A stretch of DNA of 64,000 nucleotides from an uncultured Aliiroseovarius sp. Its GTDB lineage: Bacteria; Pseudomonadota; Alphaproteobacteria; Rhodobacterales; Rhodobacteraceae. The translations under genes were made by a program, and so were the position numbers. The DNA lies in contig NZ_CANMFT010000003.1 of the NCBI RefSeq assembly GCF_947497285.1, forward strand, positions 1 to 64,000. The letters are read 5' to 3'. Numbering within the stretch: position 1 is the stretch's first letter; every line of letters begins with the position of its first letter. Shown one piece after another: positions 60,020 through 64,000 of this stretch. The notes beneath the pieces are model-generated. The model was given only the letters and a program-made list of their open reading frames with translations, made no database searches and had not been told where the DNA came from.

Positions 60020-61477
60020 ATGACGCAAGCCGAAACAGCAGGTCGTGGATCACAAATGAATGAAGATCGCCTTGGCGCCCCGCTCAATCTACAGGTTGAC
60101 GGGGCCAATAGTCCGGCAACGGGCCGGTGGGTGCGGTTGCGCACGCTTATCGTGCTGCGCTGGGCGGCAATCATTGGTCAGATCTCGGCTATCATCGTTT
60201 CGATCTATGTGTTTTCGCTGGATATCCAGATCGGGCTTGCCGCGATTGTCATCGGCATGGCGGTGATTGCCAACCTTGTTTCGCTGTCTGTCTATCCAAA
60301 GAACGCGCGCATGAACGAACGGCAAGCCACGCTGATTTTGATCTTTGACACGCTTCAGCTTGCGTCGATGGTGTTTCTTGCCGGCGGGTTGCACAACCCC
60401 TTCATGGTGTTGATCGTGGCGCCTGTCACCGTGGCCGCCACGGCTTTGTCCACGCGGGCCACCGTTATCGTTGGCAGCGTAGCGATTGCGGCCACGACGA
60501 TTGTTGCCGACTTCAACATTCCCTTGCAGACCCAGATGGGCACCACCGTGCGGATGCCGGAACTGTTCGTGTTTGGCTTGTGGGTCGCTGTTGTGACCTC
60601 GATCGTGTTTGTCGGGCTTTACACGCGCCGCATTGCCTCCGAAGTGCAGTCAATGTCCGCAGCGCTTTTGGCCACTCAGATGGCTTTATCGCGGGAACAG
60701 AGCCTAACGGACCTTGGCGGTGTCGTCGCGGCAGCGGCCCACGAGCTTGGCACGCCGCTTGCGACGATCAAACTTGTGGCCTCTGAGCTGTCAGAGGAAC
60801 TTGATGGCCAGAAAGATCAGCAAGACGATGCCATTTTGATCGGCGAACAGGCTGACCGGTGCCGCGACATTCTGCAATCCATGGGCCGCGCGGGCAAAGA
60901 TGACATGCTGGTCAAAAGCATGCCCTTGGTCGCCTTGATCGAAGAGGCGGCCGAACCCCACCGGGACCGTGGCAAGCTGCTTGAGGTTTCTGTCGTTGCC
61001 GAATGCACAGACCCGGCAGACCAACCCGTCATCGCCCGCCAGCCCGAAATCATTCACGGACTGCGCAATCTTATCCAGAACGCCGTCGATTTTGCCGCAA
61101 CGACGGTGTGGATCGAGCTTGGCTGGACTGATGATGAAATCAAGTTGCGCATCATCGATGATGGTCGCGGGTATTCGCCGCAAGTCATCGGCTGGATCGG
61201 AGACCCCTTCATACGCGGCCGCAAAGCAGTGCAGGACCGTGGCCAGCGGCGGGAATACAAGGGAATGGGACTTGGTTTGTTTATTGCAAAAACCCTGCTG
61301 GAACGCACAGGTGCCAGCCTGAGCTTCGCAAATGGCACCGAGCCCTATACAGGCCGGCCCCACCCGCGTGAAAAATCCGGGGCGATCGCTCAGGTTGTTT
61401 GGCCGCGCGATGATGATGGGATCGACTACAAGCCGTTTGGCGGCGGCTTGGGGGAAAATATGCCGTTCAACATCTAA
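60020..61477 (+). CDS. regB: redox sensor histidine kinase RegB/PrrB/ActS
   Basis: This 485-residue protein (or 473 if ATG 60056 is used) has six membrane helices (about 35-195) that include the ubiquinone-linked loop GGLHNPFMVLIVAPV. The H-box is AAAAHELGTPLATIKL; the redox-active Cys in EQADRCRDILQSMG is retained; N, G1 and G2 boxes are LRNLIQNAVDFA, IIDDGRGYSPQVI and YKGMGLGLFIAKTLLER. It is the cytoplasmic-membrane sensor of quinone/redox state. Divergent from senC-regA. Confidence 0.96.
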   Translation: MTQAETAGRGSQMNEDRLGAPLNLQVDGANSPATGRWVRLRTLIVLRWAAIIGQISAIIVSIYVFSLDIQIGLAAIVIGMAVIANLVSLSVYPKNARMNERQATLILIFDTLQLASMVFLAGGLHNPFMVLIVAPVTVAATALSTRATVIVGSVAIAATTIVADFNIPLQTQMGTTVRMPELFVFGLWVAVVTSIVFVGLYTRRIASEVQSMSAALLATQMALSREQSLTDLGGVVAAAAHELGTPLATIKLVASELSEELDGQKDQQDDAILIGEQADRCRDILQSMGRAGKDDMLVKSMPLVALIEEAAEPHRDRGKLLEVSVVAECTDPADQPVIARQPEIIHGLRNLIQNAVDFAATTVWIELGWTDDEIKLRIIDDGRGYSPQVIGWIGDPFIRGRKAVQDRGQRREYKGMGLGLFIAKTLLERTGASLSFANGTEPYTGRPHPREKSGAIAQVVWPRDDDGIDYKPFGGGLGENMPFNI

Positions 61478-61596
61478 AGGCGCGCGTTACCACGTCCGTT
61501 CGACTTTGGTTAAAGCTTAATTAACCATCCCGTTGCTAGGCTGAGACCTGTTCCAGAAACGGGCCATCTGTGCCCGGCATTTCAAACGGGGTTAAA

Positions 61597-63180
61597 ATGT
61601 TCAACACGGTCCTTTCCATCGGTCTTGTCCTGGCTGCATTCTGTGTCGCGTTTACTGCGCTTTTTGCCCTGTCGATCGTCGAAACGCGCCGCAAGAAGAC
61701 GTTGCGCCGCGAAGCGACCCTTACCGACGGCGCGATGGTCTTCATGTTTGACGATGACCGAATGGTCGATGCCACACCTGCCGCCTCGCAGCTTATGGCG
61801 TCAGGTCCACGCTATGAAAAAACATCGGACTGGGGACATCTTGCCAACATGCTCGGCGCGCGGTTTCCAAATCTGACCGAACAAATGGGCGATCTGGCCG
61901 AACTGGGAAAACTGACGCTGACCGCGTCAGATGGTGGAAACAGAATCAAGGCAGAATGGCGCGACGGGCTGGCCCGCATCGAACTTGTCGATCTGGAAGG
62001 TGGCAGCAGCGCTATGCCTATGGACCGCCTTGGTTTCGAGGCGATGCAGCACGAATTGAACTGCCTGCGCGCCACCGCCCAGCATGTGCCCCTGATGGTC
62101 TGGCGCGAAAACCAGCAGGGGGTCATCACTTGGGCAAACCGTGCCTATCTGGATATGGCAACGTCGGCGATGGACCCGGACGACATAGCCGCTTGGCCGC
62201 CGAAGCAAATTTTTGAACACGCGCACCTGACGGATGCGAGCGAGCTGGACCAGCCGCGCCGCGTGGCGGTGCAGCTTCACGACGATGACACACGCCACTG
62301 GTTTGATTTGCATGCCGTCCAAGCTGGTGATGAAACGCTTTTTACCGCTGTTCCGGCAGACAAGGTCGTGCATGCCGAAAGCACCTTGTCCGAATTCGTC
62401 ACCACCCTGACAAAAACCTTTGCACACTTGCCCATCGGGCTGGCGATCTTCGACCGCAAGCGGCAGTTGACACTGTTTAACCCAGCATTGACCGATCTTG
62501 TGACTTTGCCGATTGATTTTCTCGTTGGCAAACCACGACTGTTTGCATTTCTGGACCGCTTGCGGGAAAAGCGCATGATGCCGGAGCCAAAGGACTATAT
62601 GTCATGGCGGCAGCAGATGTCCGACCTCGAAGCCGCGGCGGTAAATGGAACCTATGAAGAAACCTGGGCACTTCCAACAGGGCAAACCTATCGGGTCACG
62701 GGGCGGCCGCACCCAGACGGTGCCGTTGCGTTTCTGTTCGAAGACATCACCGCCGAAATCTCGCTGACGCGCCGTTTCCGTGCAGAGCTTGAGATGGGTC
62801 AATCGGCATTGGACAGCTTCGGCGATGCAGTCGCCATCTTTTCGGCGGGTGGCGTTCTGTCCATGTCTAACAAGGCCTACGATCAGCTTTGGGGCAACGA
62901 TCCTTCGATTTCGCTGGCAGATGTCAATCTGGGCGATGCGATCAGCACTTGGCGCCAGACCAGCATGGAAACACCCGTTTGGAACCAGCTCAAGGAATTT
63001 GTCGCAACAAACGGAAAGCGCACGGAATGGTCCGCCCGCGTAAACCTGCGCGATGGTCGAGTGTTGGAGGCCCAGTTTGTCCCGATGGTGCGTGGTGCAA
63101 CGATGGCGCGGTTCCACCTTCTGGACGCATTGCCTCAATTCGGCGCGCTCGATATCGACAGGCTGCCCGCCGAGGCCTGA
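61597..63180 (+). CDS. PAS-domain membrane protein, DivL-like, no kinase domain
   Basis: The protein has 527 residues from ATG 61597. An N-terminal membrane helix (VLSIGLVLAAFCVAFTALFAL) is followed by several PAS-like units (HVPLMVWRENQQGVITWANRAYLDMA near 170; LPIGLAIFDRKRQLTLFNPALTDL near 285; ALDSFGDAVAIFSAGGVLSMSNKAYDQLWG near 410). The protein ends after the last PAS unit; no HisKA dimerisation or ATPase boxes are seen. This fits the DivL homologue of Rhodobacter, described as a PAS protein without kinase domain that influences CtrA and gene-transfer agents. It lies upstream of tsaE, as in relatives. Confidence 0.7.
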   Translation: MFNTVLSIGLVLAAFCVAFTALFALSIVETRRKKTLRREATLTDGAMVFMFDDDRMVDATPAASQLMASGPRYEKTSDWGHLANMLGARFPNLTEQMGDLAELGKLTLTASDGGNRIKAEWRDGLARIELVDLEGGSSAMPMDRLGFEAMQHELNCLRATAQHVPLMVWRENQQGVITWANRAYLDMATSAMDPDDIAAWPPKQIFEHAHLTDASELDQPRRVAVQLHDDDTRHWFDLHAVQAGDETLFTAVPADKVVHAESTLSEFVTTLTKTFAHLPIGLAIFDRKRQLTLFNPALTDLVTLPIDFLVGKPRLFAFLDRLREKRMMPEPKDYMSWRQQMSDLEAAAVNGTYEETWALPTGQTYRVTGRPHPDGAVAFLFEDITAEISLTRRFRAELEMGQSALDSFGDAVAIFSAGGVLSMSNKAYDQLWGNDPSISLADVNLGDAISTWRQTSMETPVWNQLKEFVATNGKRTEWSARVNLRDGRVLEAQFVPMVRGATMARFHLLDALPQFGALDIDRLPAEA

Positions 63181-63221
63181 ACGGGCTTGCGTCACCGTGA
63201 CAGAGGGCTAAAACTCCTGTT

Positions 63222-63719
63222 ATGTCTCAGGCCTTCCATCAGCAGGTTCAATTCCGCTCCCCCGAAGAAACAGCAGGTTTTGCAGCCCGGTTTTCGCAAT
63301 GCTTGAAGCAGGGCGATGTGATTTTGCTTGAAGGCAGTATCGGCGCTGGAAAAACACATTTCGCGCGCGCCCTGATACAAACGCGACTGGCCGCAGCCAG
63401 TGCGATGGAAGATGTGCCTTCCCCGACCTTCACCTTGGTGCAGACCTACGACGACGGATGCTGCGAGATTTGGCATGCTGACCTGTATCGCCTTACCCAT
63501 CCCGACGAAGTCGAGGAATTGGGCCTGCTGGCTGCCTTTGAAACCGCAATTTGCCTTGTGGAATGGCCCGATCGACTGGGCAACCTTGCCCCGCCAAGCG
63601 CACTGAAACTGACATTTGAAATGGTGCCGGACCCGGTCGAACACGAGCACCGCCTTGTCACGATCAGCAGCGCCAATCTTCAATGGCAATCCCGCGTCGA
63701 AGCGGCCCTGCGCTCATGA
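63222..63719 (+). CDS. tsaE: tRNA threonylcarbamoyladenosine synthesis ATPase TsaE
   Basis: This 165-residue protein has Walker A LEGSIGAGKTHFARALI, the DVPSPTFTLVQTYDDG motif, EIWHADLYRLTHPDEVEELGL and CLVEWPDRLG, all standard for TsaE (YjeE). It is needed for the t6A37 modification together with TsaB and TsaD (tsaD is at 49214). Its stop overlaps the next start by 4 bases (ATGA), coupling it to the AmgK-like kinase gene. The length is normal. Confidence 0.95.
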   Translation: MSQAFHQQVQFRSPEETAGFAARFSQCLKQGDVILLEGSIGAGKTHFARALIQTRLAAASAMEDVPSPTFTLVQTYDDGCCEIWHADLYRLTHPDEVEELGLLAAFETAICLVEWPDRLGNLAPPSALKLTFEMVPDPVEHEHRLVTISSANLQWQSRVEAALRS

Positions 63720-64000
63720 CCTCTCGCGCCACACAACAAGCTCGGTTTCTAATGTGCGTCGGATGGTCAGATGCGGTGAAAGAGCCGATCACAGGCGATG
63801 CCTCGGCGCGGCAGTATCATAGACTAACACAGCCAGAAAGCGGACAGACGGCGATTTTAATGGACGCCCCTCTGGACCTGTGTGGCACGATGCAGCCCTT
63901 TGTCGAGGTCGCCTCTTATTTGTCAAATGTCGGGCTTTCCGCACCCAAAATAATGCATCAGGATATCGAGCAGGGTTTTTTGCTTCTTGAAGACCTTGGC
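63716..64000 (+). CDS. aminoglycoside-phosphotransferase-fold sugar kinase, AmgK-like (partial)
   Basis: Ninety-five residues are visible before the window ends. The N-terminal sequence has GDASARQYHRL, the nucleotide-loop phrase typical of the AmgK/COG3178 family, then TAILMDAPLD with the likely catalytic-lobe strand, FVEVASYLSNVGLSAPKI and GFLLLEDLG. AmgK phosphorylates N-acetylmuramate or related sugars in peptidoglycan recycling, usually next to murU; the downstream gene is not visible. It overlaps tsaE by 4 bases, an arrangement common in alphaproteobacteria. Confidence 0.85.
   Translation, partial: MTSRATQQARFLMCVGWSDAVKEPITGDASARQYHRLTQPESGQTAILMDAPLDLCGTMQPFVEVASYLSNVGLSAPKIMHQDIEQGFLLLEDLG

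Noticed and set aside
1-64000. CRISPR arrays, insertion sequences, rRNA genes and replication origin
   Set aside because: No regularly spaced repeats, transposase genes, rRNA or origin-like features were seen in the window.

Overview
The window looks like chromosomal DNA of a marine-type alphaproteobacterium of the Rhodobacteraceae (roseobacter group). The evidence is the regB/senC/regA redox-signalling cluster next to ahcY, an rpoE-chrR (ECF11) pair beside a cyclopropane-synthase-like lipid operon, a class I PHA synthase, hemY/Mic60-like/hemD next to tsaD-gpsA, and a DivL-like PAS protein upstream of tsaE. Everything here is read from sequence alone; no database search was run.

Left part (1 to about 13065): a genomic island with visibly lower GC than the rest. 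Next to the chromosome it carries a tyrosine recombinase, an unknown protein, an AlpA-type excisionase-like protein and an HTH protein, abutting the 5' half of a tRNA-Gly(TCC) gene (13019-13065). The cargo is (a) a six-gene set of exported proteins (213-6014): a vWA-like anchored protein, a Cys-rich protein resembling stanniocalcin, a possible MACPF-type pore former, an unknown exported protein and two PASTA-type proteins; and (b) a 1002-residue STAND NTPase with an N-terminal nuclease-like domain, which has the layout of an antiviral Avs-like protein.

Middle part (13.2-32.8 kb, almost all minus strand): a CreBC-like two-component system with a DUF4173 membrane protein; an AttEFGH-like ABC exporter cluster; then a compact three-gene operon (20836-27577) that I find the most unusual item in the window. 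It encodes a papain-like peptidase fused to a hydrolase-like domain, a 1133-residue SGNH-caspase-M15 fusion, and a multi-pass membrane protein. A soluble sugar dehydrogenase, an SDR enzyme and a PHA gene pair (depolymerase-like hydrolase and phaC) follow.

Right part (32.3-64 kb): a MarR gene divergent from yceI/cytochrome b561 with a perfect palindrome between them; the rpoE-chrR singlet-oxygen module, where five sites matching TGATCC-N16-CGTA (one with a single mismatch) lie in front of rpoE, a fasciclin gene, two divergent lipid-modification operons and a DUF3833 lipoprotein; tRNA-Thr(CGT); housekeeping genes (hemY, Mic60-like, hemD, tsaD, gpsA, YciI, EVE, DUF1761, DUF2853, kbp-like LysM, a divergent trpB, extensin-like, ahcY); the regA-senC/regB redox cluster; a DivL-like protein, tsaE and the start of an AmgK-like kinase gene, cut by the window end.
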